Positions 24,310-33,354 are shown, counted from the first letter of the stretch. The stretch: DNA of 41,248 bases from an uncultured Arsenicibacter sp. (GCF_945952095.1 NZ_CAMFHL010000044.1:1-41248), one strand, 5' to 3'. The notes: generated from the letters alone by a model not told the origin. Translations and numbers: made by a program.

Positions 24310-25512
24310 CTATTCCAGACAACGGGAAATGATCCGGCATACTGCTGCGATTTCGTCACTGGTGTTGAAATAATGCGGAGACAGGCGGATAATCCAGTCA
24401 ATGCCCTTGCGTTGAAAATCAATCAGTGCTGCCAGTGCTTGCTGAGCCGTGAAGACAATACCCGCTTGCCGTAAGTCATCTTCAAGTACCGGAAGCGACC
24501 GGTTTGCCACATGAAACGTCAGGATATTGCTTAGCACCGGGCCACGGTCCATCAATGTAAGGCCAGGAAGCGGAGCAAGGCCATGCCGGAGCTGCTGCAT
24601 CAGGAGCTGATTATGGGCCGCAATCTGTTGGATACCAATCTGGTTTGCATACCGAATAGCTTCAGCCAGGCCCATAATCAGGAGCGAAATTTCCTGTGGT
24701 TCAAAACGACGGGCGGTGGGCTGGATGGTAAACTGATCGGGAGCCGTCCAGCTGGCTCCCCGGCGTTCGACAAACAACGGAGTAAGGCCAGCCTGCAAAG
24801 CCTTGTCGGAGACGTACAGAAAACCGGTATTACGCGGGCCGCGCAGAAACTTGCGCCCCGTCGCCACCAGAAAATCGGGCCGGATCCGGGTGACATCCAG
24901 CGGCAGCTGCCCCACCGACTGCGCCGCATCGAGCAGATACCAGACATCATACTGATGGCACAGCTGCCCGATTGTTTCGGCAGGCAAGACCGTGCCGGAG
25001 TTAGTGGGTATATGGGTAATGGCAACCAGCCGGGGGCTGTGCCTGCGTAACAGCTCCTCCAGATGCGTCAGATCCAGGTCACCGTCAGGCAGGTCATTAA
25101 TCCGGATCAGTTGAATACCCAGCCGCTTTTGCAGCGAAAGAAAAACCAGCTGGTTGGAAATGTAGTCATTATTCGTGGTTAGTATCGTGTCGCCCTCGCG
25201 GAACGGGATGGATGACATGGCCCGGATAAAGGCGTCCGTTGCGCTGTAGGCATAGGCAATGTTATCAGGTTTTGTATTCAACAACAAAGCAGTTTCGTCG
25301 TAAAAACGGGCAATCTGCCCCGCCTGCTGCCGCTCAGCCCCGTAGCCGCCCAACTCATTTTCCAGCTGAAGGTGTTTTGTCATGGCGGATAAAACGGGCC
25401 AGGGCATGAGCGAAGCCCCCGCACTGTTCATAAACAAGGTATCACTGGTACAGCCGGGCGTATCCTGCCGGATTCGGGCAATACCGGGTAAAAACGTTAA
25501 TTCTGTTTGCAT
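24310..25512 (-). CDS. Class V aminotransferase-fold PLP enzyme (cysteine desulfurase/selenocysteine lyase-like)
   Basis: 400 aa from ATG 25512, which gives the usual family length; the frame is open further upstream without homology. Recognisable landmarks are YAYSATDAFIRAMSSIPF (phosphate-binding region), THIPTNSGTVLP (about 167-177), the PLP-Asp in LLDAAQSVGQLPLDV (D195, Q198) and the Schiff-base Lys in VATGRKFLRGPRNTGFLY (K221). The sequence is of the CsdA/isopenicillin-N-epimerase-like group. A Cys in the C-terminal catalytic loop expected of true desulfurases was not identified, so the reaction is uncertain. The stop codon directly abuts a REPIN; the upstream M13 peptidase gene has its own terminator. 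Confidence 0.87.
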   Translation of the reverse strand: MQTELTFLPGIARIRQDTPGCTSDTLFMNSAGASLMPWPVLSAMTKHLQLENELGGYGAERQQAGQIARFYDETALLLNTKPDNIAYAYSATDAFIRAMSSIPFREGDTILTTNNDYISNQLVFLSLQKRLGIQLIRINDLPDGDLDLTHLEELLRRHSPRLVAITHIPTNSGTVLPAETIGQLCHQYDVWYLLDAAQSVGQLPLDVTRIRPDFLVATGRKFLRGPRNTGFLYVSDKALQAGLTPLFVERRGASWTAPDQFTIQPTARRFEPQEISLLIMGLAEAIRYANQIGIQQIAAHNQLLMQQLRHGLAPLPGLTLMDRGPVLSNILTFHVANRSLPVLEDDLRQAGIVFTAQQALAALIDFQRKGIDWIIRLSPHYFNTSDEIAAVCRIISRCLE

Positions 25513-25630
25513 GGAGCAAAAAAAGGATTTAAAACTGTACAGAAACAGATACACTTTACGGAATCTGCTTACGTACAGTTGCTGGCCGGGGCATTGCCTT
25601 TGCCCGAATTCCAGGTTAACTAACAAGATG

Positions 25631-25668
25631 AAAAAGCATCCGGAGAGGTTAATACGCCGGATGCTTTT
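25631..25668 (-). terminator. Rho-independent terminator of the M13 peptidase gene
   Basis: Stem GCATCCGG / CCGGATGC with flanking A and T runs on both sides, placed just after the peptidase stop codon (25674). It can work in either direction. Confidence 0.75.
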
Positions 25669-25673
25669 CTGCC

Positions 25674-27692
25674 TTACCAGACAGTAATCCGGTCTTTTTG
25701 TGCTTTGTACATTTTATCGCCGGGCTGCACATTAAAGGCTTTGTAGAACGGCGTGAAATTCATCAGCGGACCGTTTACGCGCCATTTTGCCGGTGAATGC
25801 GGGTTGGTATTAACGTACATTCCCATGTAAGCATTCCGCGTTTTCACCCGCCAGATCCGCGCAATCGAGATGAAAAAGCGCTGGTCGGGCGTGAAACCGT
25901 CCAGTTTTTCTGTGCTCTTGCCTTGTTTCGTCAGTTTAAAGGCGTCGTAGGCAATGGCCACGCCCGCAATGTCGGCTGTGTTTTCGCCAACCGTCAGGGC
26001 ACCTTTCACGTGTACCGAATCCAGTACGGTAAACTGGTTATACTGGTCAATCACCTGCTGGGTTCTGGCTTTAAATTTGGCGTAATCCGATTTAGTCCAC
26101 CAGTTGGCCACATTGCCGTATTTGTCATACTGAGCCCCCTGATCGTCAAAGGAGTGGGTGATTTCATGGCCGATTACCATCCCGATACCGCCGTAATTCA
26201 GCGCGTCGTCGGCGTTTACATCAAAATAGGGCGGTTGCAGGATACCGGCCGGAAATACAATCTCATTCAGCGGCGGATTGTTGTAGGCCGTTACGGTCGG
26301 CGGCGTGGTATGCCACTCGGTGCGGTCAACTTTCTTGCCGGTTTTAGCCACATTGTACAGGTAATCATTCTTATTCGTGGCCAGACGGTTTTCGAAGTAA
26401 GCCCCCCGCTGCACCTCAACGGCAGAATAATCCCGCCATTTATCCGGATAACCGATTTTTTCGGTAAATGCATACAGTTTTTCCTTCGCGCGGGCTTTGG
26501 TGGAATCACTCATCCAGTCCAGTTTCGTGATGCGGGTCTCGAACGCTTTTTTGAGGTTGTCGACCAGCACGGCCATCCGCTTCCGCGCATCTTCCGGAAA
26601 ATACTTTTTCACGTAGAGTTGTGCCAGGGCTTCGCCCAGTGACCCGTCGACGGCCTGGGTCATTTCTTCGGCCCGTGTCTTCTTCACGGCCTGACCCGTC
26701 AGCACTTTGGTATAGGCGAACGACGCATCGACAAACGGCTGGCTCAGGTAATTGGCGTAATTGGTGAGGGCACGGGCTTTTAAATAGAGCTTCCAGTCTG
26801 CCAGCGGAACGGCAGTCAGCAGTTCATTCAGCTTGTCGTAGTAGCCTGGCTGAGCAACGTTTACCGAATCGGCCTGTACGCCCAGATGCTGTAGCAGCGC
26901 CGGCCAGGCAAGCGCAGGGTGTTTCCGGGCCAGATCGGCCACGGCCAGTTTGTTATAGTTCGCCTTTACGTCGCGCCGCTCAATGTTTGTCCGGTGAGCG
27001 CCGGCCAGTTGCTTTTCCAGCCCATACGCCACAGCTGCTGCGTTTTCGGCGGCGGCCTGACTGGTGCCGGTCAGCTCAAACAAGCGGGTGAGGTAGGCAC
27101 GGTATGCTTTCTGGATGCCGAGGGTTGACGAATCCGTTTTAAAGTAATAGTCGCGTTCGGGAAGCCCGATGCCGGTTTGCTGGAACTGCGCAATGTTGAT
27201 GCTGCTCTGCCGGTTGTCAGGACCAACATAAAAACCGATAACTGACCGGTTTCCTTCCTTGTGTTCGTTGGCGGCCAGCGCCAGCATGGATGCGACGTCA
27301 TTCAACGCGTCGATGCGGGCCAGCAAGGGCCTGATCGGGTCATAGCCGCGCTTATTGATGGCCGTGGTATCCATACCGGAGGCGTAAAAATCACCGACCT
27401 TCTGCTCAAGGCTGCCTTTCGGCTGCGGGGTGGCCGATACGCTGTCCAGAATTCCCTGAAGCCGGATGCGTTGCGGGTAGTTCAGGAAGGAATAGGAGCC
27501 GACGCCCGCCTGACTGGCCGGAATCTGGGCTGTATCGTTCCAGATACCGTTTGCATAGGTGAAAAAATCATTGCCGGGCTTTTTCGTGGCGTCGATGCCG
27601 GTGATGACGACGCGTTTCGTGTTCGGAATCGTTCCCCGCTGACAAGCGGCTGCCGTTAACAGTACAAGGGCTACGTAGACAAGTTGTTTCAT
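25674..27692 (-). CDS. M13-family zinc metallopeptidase lipoprotein (neprilysin/PepO-like)
   Basis: 672 aa from ATG 27692, chosen because it begins a lipoprotein signal with lipobox LTAAAC (Cys17). The catalytic domain has the zinc motif HEITH (H509, H513; context MVIGHEITHSFDDQGAQYD) and the third ligand in VGENTADIAG (E570), plus the substrate-binding NAYMGMYVNTNPHSPAKWRV segment near the C-terminus. It starts with the family hallmark KPGNDFFTYANGIW. The length fits M13 peptidases, which cut short peptides in the periplasm or at the cell surface. It ends RITVW where many members end CxxW. It is transcribed alone, with a strong terminator after it. Confidence 0.95.
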   Translation of the reverse strand: MKQLVYVALVLLTAAACQRGTIPNTKRVVITGIDATKKPGNDFFTYANGIWNDTAQIPASQAGVGSYSFLNYPQRIRLQGILDSVSATPQPKGSLEQKVGDFYASGMDTTAINKRGYDPIRPLLARIDALNDVASMLALAANEHKEGNRSVIGFYVGPDNRQSSINIAQFQQTGIGLPERDYYFKTDSSTLGIQKAYRAYLTRLFELTGTSQAAAENAAAVAYGLEKQLAGAHRTNIERRDVKANYNKLAVADLARKHPALAWPALLQHLGVQADSVNVAQPGYYDKLNELLTAVPLADWKLYLKARALTNYANYLSQPFVDASFAYTKVLTGQAVKKTRAEEMTQAVDGSLGEALAQLYVKKYFPEDARKRMAVLVDNLKKAFETRITKLDWMSDSTKARAKEKLYAFTEKIGYPDKWRDYSAVEVQRGAYFENRLATNKNDYLYNVAKTGKKVDRTEWHTTPPTVTAYNNPPLNEIVFPAGILQPPYFDVNADDALNYGGIGMVIGHEITHSFDDQGAQYDKYGNVANWWTKSDYAKFKARTQQVIDQYNQFTVLDSVHVKGALTVGENTADIAGVAIAYDAFKLTKQGKSTEKLDGFTPDQRFFISIARIWRVKTRNAYMGMYVNTNPHSPAKWRVNGPLMNFTPFYKAFNVQPGDKMYKAQKDRITVW

Positions 27693-28040
27693 GTTTTTGA
27701 TGGAAATGTACACCCAAAATTGTATTCTATCAACTATAACAGCCGATTGTAAGGGTAGTGGTTTGGCAAACGAAGGTTAGTGAGGTCAGGCAGCGTTTTA
27801 GCTGCGTACAGCCTGCGCGTTCTGCCCGAAAATATACCCGTTACGTTGCAGGAATGGCTTCCCGTATCAAATTATGTAACGTTTCGTCATTTCCCGATGG
27901 GCCTGGCAGTGAGTTTTCCGGCATATCGGATAAAGTGCTGACGAGATTATTAAATTTACTCAACGTTAACAGCTAAACAAATAATTTTTCAGGATTGTCG
28001 TAGTCTTGTACGTCGGCAAGTTTACCGGTCAAATCAGTTT
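27693..28040. other. Intergenic region between divergent genes, no gene supported
   Basis: 348 bp between the M13 peptidase and APC permease starts. It must hold both promoters. Only near-matches to the -7 consensus were found (TAGTCTTG at 28001-28008 on plus). A 72-codon frame at 27758-27976 has no signal, motif or coding-like composition. No repeats were seen. Confidence 0.6.
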
Positions 28041-29339
28041 ATGAAGTCCTCATCTGCTTCGTCATCGCCACTGCTGCGTGGGATCCGTCGTTTTGACTTT
28101 ATTGCACTTATCATTAACATCACCATCGGAGCGGGTATTCTGGGTCTTCCTGCCAGGGTATACGCGTTGATCAGTACCTGGAGTTTGCTGGCTTATGCCG
28201 TCAGTGCTGCTGTGATCACCCTGATCATTCTTTGCTTTGCCGAAGTAAGCAGCCGGTTTAGTGGTACAGGCGGCCCCTACTTATATACACGGGTGGCTTT
28301 TGGCCCGCTTATCGGTTTTGAGGTAGGCTGGTTATTCTGGCTATCCCGCATGGTAGCTTTTGCCTCAATATGCAACTTGTTTGTTAACTACGCCTCTGTT
28401 TTTCGTCCGCAACTGGCCGGTGGATGGGAACGGGCCGGCTTGATGACGTTGCTGGTCGGTGGACTGGCCAGTCTTAATTACATGGGTGTTAAACAGTCAG
28501 CCCGGGTGAATACCATCTTTACCATCAGTAAGTTAGCGGCTATAGGCTTATTTGCCGGTATAGGCTTGTTTTTTGCAGATCCCGCTGCGTTTAGCTTTCA
28601 GACGTTACCTGGCTATACTCCGTTTTCACAGGCTGTATTACTGTTGATTTTTACATTCTCCGGTTTTGATGTGGCGGCTATCCCGGCGGGCGAAATCCAA
28701 CAACCACAGCGGACGGTACCACTATCTCTTCTTGTATCAATTGGTACGGTTGCGGTACTCTTCATGGCCGTACAGGTTGTTTGTATTGGTACCTTACCCG
28801 ATTTAGCCCGCTCCGAACGACCGCTGGCTGATGCAGCTGCGCGATTTCTGGGACCATGGGGTGCCGGATTTATTACAATTATAGCCCTGTTAACGGCCAC
28901 CGGCACCCTTCACGCACTCATGCTGACGGGCCCCAGACTACTCTTTGCCATGGCAGAACAGAAGCAGTTGCCGGACTGGCTGGCCGCTGTACATCCTCGG
29001 TTTCACACGCCCTATACTGCCATTTTGGTTACCGCTGCGCTGCAGCTTATCCTGGCTATAACGGGCACGTTTCTTTATGCCCTGACGCTCAGTACGCTTA
29101 TCCGGCTTACTTACTACGCCTTGACTTGTGCCGCCTTACCCTTATTACGGCGGCGGACGGATGTGCCGGGGGCACAATTCAGCGTAGCCGGCGGAGCGCT
29201 GATCGCCGGATCAGGTGTATTGCTTTGCGTCTGGCTACTGACCAACAGTTCAGGGCGTGAGGCGCGCGATGCCGCCATAGCCGCCGCCATAGGACTGATT
29301 ATTGTTGGTGCGATGCGCCGGTACCGGCGTTCTCATTAA
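28041..29339 (+). CDS. APC-superfamily amino acid permease
   Basis: 432 aa integral membrane protein with about 12 hydrophobic segments. It starts with the APC hallmark helix 1: LIINITIGAGILGLPARVYA (about residues 23-42), the unwound GAG motif that binds the substrate amino group. Helix 6 contains LLIFTFSGFDVAAIPAGEIQ (about 201-220), again typical of APC transporters. The last helices are rich in Ala, Gly and Leu and the tail is Arg-rich (MRRYRRSH). The substrate cannot be told from sequence. The flavin monooxygenase gene follows after 159 bp on the same strand and may or may not be linked. Confidence 0.9.
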   Translation: MKSSSASSSPLLRGIRRFDFIALIINITIGAGILGLPARVYALISTWSLLAYAVSAAVITLIILCFAEVSSRFSGTGGPYLYTRVAFGPLIGFEVGWLFWLSRMVAFASICNLFVNYASVFRPQLAGGWERAGLMTLLVGGLASLNYMGVKQSARVNTIFTISKLAAIGLFAGIGLFFADPAAFSFQTLPGYTPFSQAVLLLIFTFSGFDVAAIPAGEIQQPQRTVPLSLLVSIGTVAVLFMAVQVVCIGTLPDLARSERPLADAAARFLGPWGAGFITIIALLTATGTLHALMLTGPRLLFAMAEQKQLPDWLAAVHPRFHTPYTAILVTAALQLILAITGTFLYALTLSTLIRLTYYALTCAALPLLRRRTDVPGAQFSVAGGALIAGSGVLLCVWLLTNSSGREARDAAIAAAIGLIIVGAMRRYRRSH

Positions 29340-29498
29340 AGTGTGTACTGTTAAACCCATTTTGTTCCGGGCTATATTCACGCACGCAAAGCTCAGGCTT
29401 GGGTGAGTATGATTCTCAAAAAAAGACCGTTTTCTCTGTACATTTATTGCCCCGGCCGGTTATCAACAGTTTGTGTAAATTCAATTTTCAAATACTCA

Positions 29499-30620
29499 AT
29501 GCTTCATCAACCTATTGCATCAGTACCCGCAAGAACCACAGAACGTGTTTGTGAAGTAGCTTGGTTTTCTGACCTTTGCGGAGAAGATACCGAATTCTTA
29601 AGTGTCCGTGATCCCGCCCGCAGTACCTTTGCCCACTGTCGTGCTATTGCCCTGGCAGCCGACCGTCTGGGTTTTAACAATCTACTCCTGCCAACTTCCT
29701 ATATGACCGGTCAGGAGGTGGTTCCGTTTGCCGCTGGTGTTGCGCCAGATCTGCAACAAATTAATCTCTTAACGGCAATCCGGTGTGGTGAGATGCATCC
29801 GCCCATGCTCGCCCGGACCTTAGCCTCCCTCGACCAGATGCTCGAAGGAAGACTGACAATCAACATCATCAATTCCGATTTACCGGGTTATCGGGAGGAT
29901 GCTGACTTCCGGTACCAGCGGTGTGCTGAAACCATCCGGATTCTGAAACAAGCATGGTCCGCTGATCGTATTGAACACGACGGCCCCGTTTATGGCCGGA
30001 TTTCTCTGTCCACTGATCCCGTCAGGCCTTACCGCAGGAATGGAGGGCCACTGCTCTATATTGGCGGAACATCGGATGGGGCACGGAATGTCTGTGCCGA
30101 ATATTGTGATGTTTTTCTGATGTGGCCTGAAACCGAGGAATTACTCTACGCCAATATGCAGGATGTTTCGGAGCGATCTGCCCGATATGGCCGGCAGGTC
30201 GATTTCGGACTTCGAATTCACATCATCGTGCGCGAAACAGAAGCCGAGGCGAAGCTATGGGCCCGGCATATTATGTCGAAGTTTGACCCGGTGCGCGGTG
30301 CTGCCCTGAAGAATGCATCGCAAAGCTCGTGGTCGCTCGGGGTAAGGCGACAAAATGAACTACGCGAAAATGCAGATTCAGAGGGGTTTGTTGAGCCGTT
30401 ACTCTGGACAGACATTGGCAAAGCCCGTTCGGGGGCAGGTGGTGCTTTAGTGGGCAGTGCGGAACAGATTATCGAAAAAATAAACCGCTATATGGACATG
30501 GGTATCCGGGCTTTTATTTTTTCAGGGTATCCACTTATTGAGGAAGCTGAATGGTTTGCCCGCCTGGTACTACCTCATTTACCGGCTACGTCATTGTCCC
30601 GTCTGCAGGGGCGGATATAG
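29499..30620 (+). CDS. LLM-class FMN-dependent monooxygenase (SsuD-like)
   Basis: 373 aa from ATG 29499; the frame is open upstream to 29403, but those residues look non-conserved. It has the bacterial luciferase-like TIM barrel landmarks: EVAWFSDLCGEDTEF, ALAADRLGFNNLLLPTSY, LTAIRCGEMHPPMLARTLAS, LDQMLEGRLTINIINSDLPG, RYQRCAETIRILKQAWS and PLLYIGGTSDGARNVCAEYCD. The pattern best matches alkanesulfonate monooxygenase SsuD, which releases sulfite from organosulfonates with FMNH2. No ssu transporter or flavin reductase is beside it, only an APC permease upstream, so sulfonate use is unproven. Confidence 0.88.
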   Translation: MLHQPIASVPARTTERVCEVAWFSDLCGEDTEFLSVRDPARSTFAHCRAIALAADRLGFNNLLLPTSYMTGQEVVPFAAGVAPDLQQINLLTAIRCGEMHPPMLARTLASLDQMLEGRLTINIINSDLPGYREDADFRYQRCAETIRILKQAWSADRIEHDGPVYGRISLSTDPVRPYRRNGGPLLYIGGTSDGARNVCAEYCDVFLMWPETEELLYANMQDVSERSARYGRQVDFGLRIHIIVRETEAEAKLWARHIMSKFDPVRGAALKNASQSSWSLGVRRQNELRENADSEGFVEPLLWTDIGKARSGAGGALVGSAEQIIEKINRYMDMGIRAFIFSGYPLIEEAEWFARLVLPHLPATSLSRLQGRI

Positions 30621-30652
30621 GTCCGGAACTCATGGGCCGTCTTTTTTGTGCA

Positions 30653-30724
30653 TCCTCCGGTTAGTCGGGCAACCACGTGGGCGGGTAACCACTTGGGGGG
30701 GCAACCACGTGGGGTTGCCCCTAC
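30653..30724 (-). repeat. REP-like element of the same family as the 24223 REPIN, with two degenerate copies
   Basis: The minus strand from 30724 reads GTAG followed by GGGCAACC-CCACGT-GGTTGCCC (30699-30724). Further along the same strand come two decayed partial copies (CCAAGTGGTTACCC and CCCACGTGGTTGCCC) and then GACTAACCGGAGG, which matches the sequence beside the 24223 element (CTAGCCGGAGG). It lies between the flavin monooxygenase and the phosphatase-like gene. Confidence 0.75.
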
Positions 30725-30782
30725 GAATTGCCGACTTGGCAGGAACTTCCCGAAAGGTGCTGAAAAAAAGAGGGTTCGTTTG

Positions 30783-30790
30783 TAGCTTTG
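30783..30790 (+). promoter_or_regulatory. Putative promoter -7 box TAGCTTTG for the phosphatase-like gene
   Basis: Perfect TAnnTTTG match ending 32 bp before the ATG at 30823. The -33 region has no good TTG, so the call rests on the -7 box and position. Confidence 0.5.
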
Positions 30791-30822
30791 TCGCATAGAG
30801 TGGTTTCAGACCAGGTCTTCCC

Positions 30823-33147
30823 ATGCACAAAAAACTTTACATTACATTTCTGCTTTACCTCAACGGGTTACTGGCGATGGCTCAGCAGCCAACAGCTTAC
30901 CTGACCCGGATTCCGTACCTGCAGGTGGTCACGCCAACAGGTATCACCGTCCGCTGGCGAACGGATAAGGCCGTGACCGGTCAGGTGTGGTACGGCACTA
31001 ATCCCGACCAGATGACGGCCATCGCGTCGGAAACACAGCCGACCACCGAACATATCGTTTCGCTCACCGGCCTGCAACCGGCTTCTACCTATTTTTATGC
31101 CGTCGGGCAGCCGGAAACAAAAATCGCCTACGGAGCCGATTATACATTTAAAACCGCTTTACCGGCCGGTGACCGCCGTCCGTTCCGGATCTGGGCGCTG
31201 GGCGATTTCGGGTGCGGTACCGACAACCAGTATGCGACCTATGACCAGTACAAAAAAGTCGCTGCGCAGAATCCGGCAAACCTGTGGCTGTGGCTGGGCG
31301 ATAATGCCTATTCGGCCGGATATGACGAACAGTTTCAGCAGTTTGTCTTTAACGCATACACCAAAACCTTGCCGAATCTGCCGTTCTGGCCGGTGCCGGG
31401 AAACCATGATTATGGCAACAATGCCGATGTACGCGACCTGCCGTATTTTAACCTGTTTAACTTCCCGCAAAAGGGCGAAGCAGGGGGGCTGGCATCCGGC
31501 TCAAAACAGTATTATTCCTTCGACTACGGGAATGTGCATTTTGTGGCCCTCGACTCCTATGGCTATGAAGCCGGTCTGTGGCGGCTGGCCGATACAACCG
31601 GTACGCAGGTGCAATGGCTAAAACGGGATCTGGCCGCAACAAAACAGCCCTGGAAGGTGGTATTTTTTCATCACCCGCCTTATTCAAAAGGATCACATAA
31701 TTCCGACACTGATCCTGAATTAATTGTAATTCGCGAGAACCTGACCGGCATTCTGGAACGGTATGGTGTTGATCTGGTTTTGTCGGGCCACAGCCACCTC
31801 TACGAACGGTCGTACCGGTTGCGGGGACTGAAAGGGCCGTCGACATCGTTCACGAAAAGCACTGATCTGGCAGAACAAACCAACGGCCGGTATGACGGGA
31901 CGCCGAACAGCTGTCCGATGCTGGCAAAAGGGGAGGGTACGGTCTACATCGTGGCCGGTTCGGGCGGGCAGATGGACCAGGCGGTTGCCGCCGATTATCC
32001 GCACGTAGCGATGGCCTACAGCAATACCACCGTGGGTGGTTCCGTGCTGATCGACATGAACGACAACCGGATGGACGTTAAATGGCTGACCAGTACGGGG
32101 CAGATCGGTGATCAGTTTACGATTCTGAAAAACACAAACCGCACACAGCGGCTTTCGCTGGAATATGGCGAACAACGCGAATTGCAGGCGTCGTGGCCGG
32201 GTGAGTATCGCTGGCAATCGGGCCAGACAGGACGGTCAATTACCGTTTCGCCAACCCAGCCGGGCAGTTTTGCCGTAACTGATCCGCTGAACTGCCTCCG
32301 CGATGAGTTTCAGCTCAGTGTCCTGCCCAAACCACGCCTTGTACCGGCAACGCCTCCGGCAACATCGGTCTGCGTCGGCACCAGCTTTCCGGTGCTGATA
32401 ACCGCTGAAAACTCGACGAAAGCTGATCAGTGGACGTATGACATTCAGCTTTCTGATGCGGCCGGCCGGTTTGATGCGCCGACGGTCATCGGCAGCGGCA
32501 CCCGCCAGAGCCTGCGCGCCACGATTCCGGCCGCTTTGCCGGCGGGCAGTGGCTACCGCTACCGTGTGGTGACGAAATCGGTCGATTTTGCCGAATCGGT
32601 TGAGAGCGCCACGTTTGCGGTGAAAGGCCTGTCGATGGCCAGCCTCAGCGGTAACGCCACCATTATGCAGGGCAGCAGTACCCCGTTATCGATCACCTTT
32701 ACCGGCGACGGGCCGTGGAAGGGCGTTCTGAGCGACGGAACAGCGTTCTCCGCTACTACTTCGCCGGTTACGCTGACGGTACAGCCACAGGCGACCACTA
32801 CTTATCAGATTCAGCGCGTAGAGAACAACTGCGGGGCTGGTATGGTGTCGGGCCAGGCCTTGGTGACCGTGCAGGTAATTATGGGAGCCGAGGAGCTGGC
32901 AGGTGGTACACTGGCCGTGTATCCGAATCCAACGTCGGGCCAGGTGTCAGTAGACCTGACGCTGCCATCGCCACAGGCTGCTACGCTAACCGTGCTGAAT
33001 ACGCAGGGGCAGGTGGTGCAGACTAAAGGGTTTAAGGCGTCAACTGCGCATCATAGCCAGCTGCAACTGCCCGCCACTGCCGGTACCTACCTGATCCGGA
33101 TCGAGGTCAACGGCAAGCAGGTGACGCGGCGGGTTGTGAAGCTGTAG
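30823..33147 (+). CDS. Secreted purple-acid-phosphatase-like metallophosphoesterase with T9SS sorting domain
   Basis: 774 aa. Signal peptide (1-20, cleavage at AMAQQ), PAP N-terminal FN3-like domain (about 28-112), then a calcineurin-like catalytic domain with all expected metal ligands: D128 in ALGDFG, D160 and Y163 in WLGDNAY, N194-H195 in GNHD, H283 in FFHHPP, H323 and H325 in SGHSHLYE. Two beta-sandwich regions follow (about 440-690), with a C-terminal type A T9SS domain from about residue 695 (LAVYPNPTSGQVSVDL, then AGTYLIRIEVNGKQVTRRVV). It should be exported by the type IX system and anchored or released at the surface, hydrolysing phosphate esters. A Rho-independent terminator follows the stop. 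Confidence 0.93.
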   Translation: MHKKLYITFLLYLNGLLAMAQQPTAYLTRIPYLQVVTPTGITVRWRTDKAVTGQVWYGTNPDQMTAIASETQPTTEHIVSLTGLQPASTYFYAVGQPETKIAYGADYTFKTALPAGDRRPFRIWALGDFGCGTDNQYATYDQYKKVAAQNPANLWLWLGDNAYSAGYDEQFQQFVFNAYTKTLPNLPFWPVPGNHDYGNNADVRDLPYFNLFNFPQKGEAGGLASGSKQYYSFDYGNVHFVALDSYGYEAGLWRLADTTGTQVQWLKRDLAATKQPWKVVFFHHPPYSKGSHNSDTDPELIVIRENLTGILERYGVDLVLSGHSHLYERSYRLRGLKGPSTSFTKSTDLAEQTNGRYDGTPNSCPMLAKGEGTVYIVAGSGGQMDQAVAADYPHVAMAYSNTTVGGSVLIDMNDNRMDVKWLTSTGQIGDQFTILKNTNRTQRLSLEYGEQRELQASWPGEYRWQSGQTGRSITVSPTQPGSFAVTDPLNCLRDEFQLSVLPKPRLVPATPPATSVCVGTSFPVLITAENSTKADQWTYDIQLSDAAGRFDAPTVIGSGTRQSLRATIPAALPAGSGYRYRVVTKSVDFAESVESATFAVKGLSMASLSGNATIMQGSSTPLSITFTGDGPWKGVLSDGTAFSATTSPVTLTVQPQATTTYQIQRVENNCGAGMVSGQALVTVQVIMGAEELAGGTLAVYPNPTSGQVSVDLTLPSPQAATLTVLNTQGQVVQTKGFKASTAHHSQLQLPATAGTYLIRIEVNGKQVTRRVVKL

Positions 33148-33164
33148 AGAACGGTCAATATATG

Positions 33165-33198
33165 AAAACCCCGGAAGTTTCAGGCTTCCGGGGTTTTT
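33165..33198 (+). terminator. Rho-independent terminator of the phosphatase-like gene
   Basis: Stem AACCCCGGAAG / CTTCCGGGGTT with a 7-nt loop, followed by a T run, 18 bp after the stop codon. Confidence 0.85.
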
Positions 33199-33261
33199 GC
33201 GTTTATACCCGCCCTGATCAAAATAAGCTAAAAAAGATTAAACGAACAGTAGGGTTGTCTA

Positions 33262-33320
33262 GATAAAATAAAGGACCTTCCTGGAAGTTCAAAACTTCCA
33301 GGAAGGTCCTTTATTTTATC
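33262..33320. repeat. Perfect 28-bp-arm palindrome, copy of a dispersed element
   Basis: Arms 33262-33289 and 33293-33320 are perfectly complementary with a 3-nt loop. The inner 17 bp of each arm (GGACCTTCCTGGAAGTT and its complement) recur at the end of the window around another 3-nt loop, while the outer A/T-rich 11 bp differ there. It lies between convergent genes and probably ends transcription in both directions. Confidence 0.8.
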
Positions 33321-33354
33321 AGGTGTTGTAACTTCTGAGAAGTCACAACACCTG
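33320..33354. repeat. Palindrome overlapping the menA 3' end
   Basis: CAGGTGTTGT and its complement ACAACACCTG flank an inner ACTTCT-G-AGAAGT stem, giving an almost unbroken hairpin. The right arm encodes the last residues (QVL) and the stop codon of menA. It directly adjoins the 33262 palindrome. Confidence 0.75.

Noticed and set aside
25797..26642. A 281-codon plus-strand frame inside the M13 peptidase
   Set aside because: It lies wholly opposite a well conserved zinc peptidase with intact catalytic motifs and has no features of its own.
27758..27976. A 72-codon frame in the gap between the M13 peptidase and the permease
   Set aside because: No signal, motif, promoter box or coding-like composition.
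30538..30798. An 86-codon plus-strand frame running through the REP array
   Set aside because: It begins inside the monooxygenase gene in another frame and crosses repeat DNA; no protein features.
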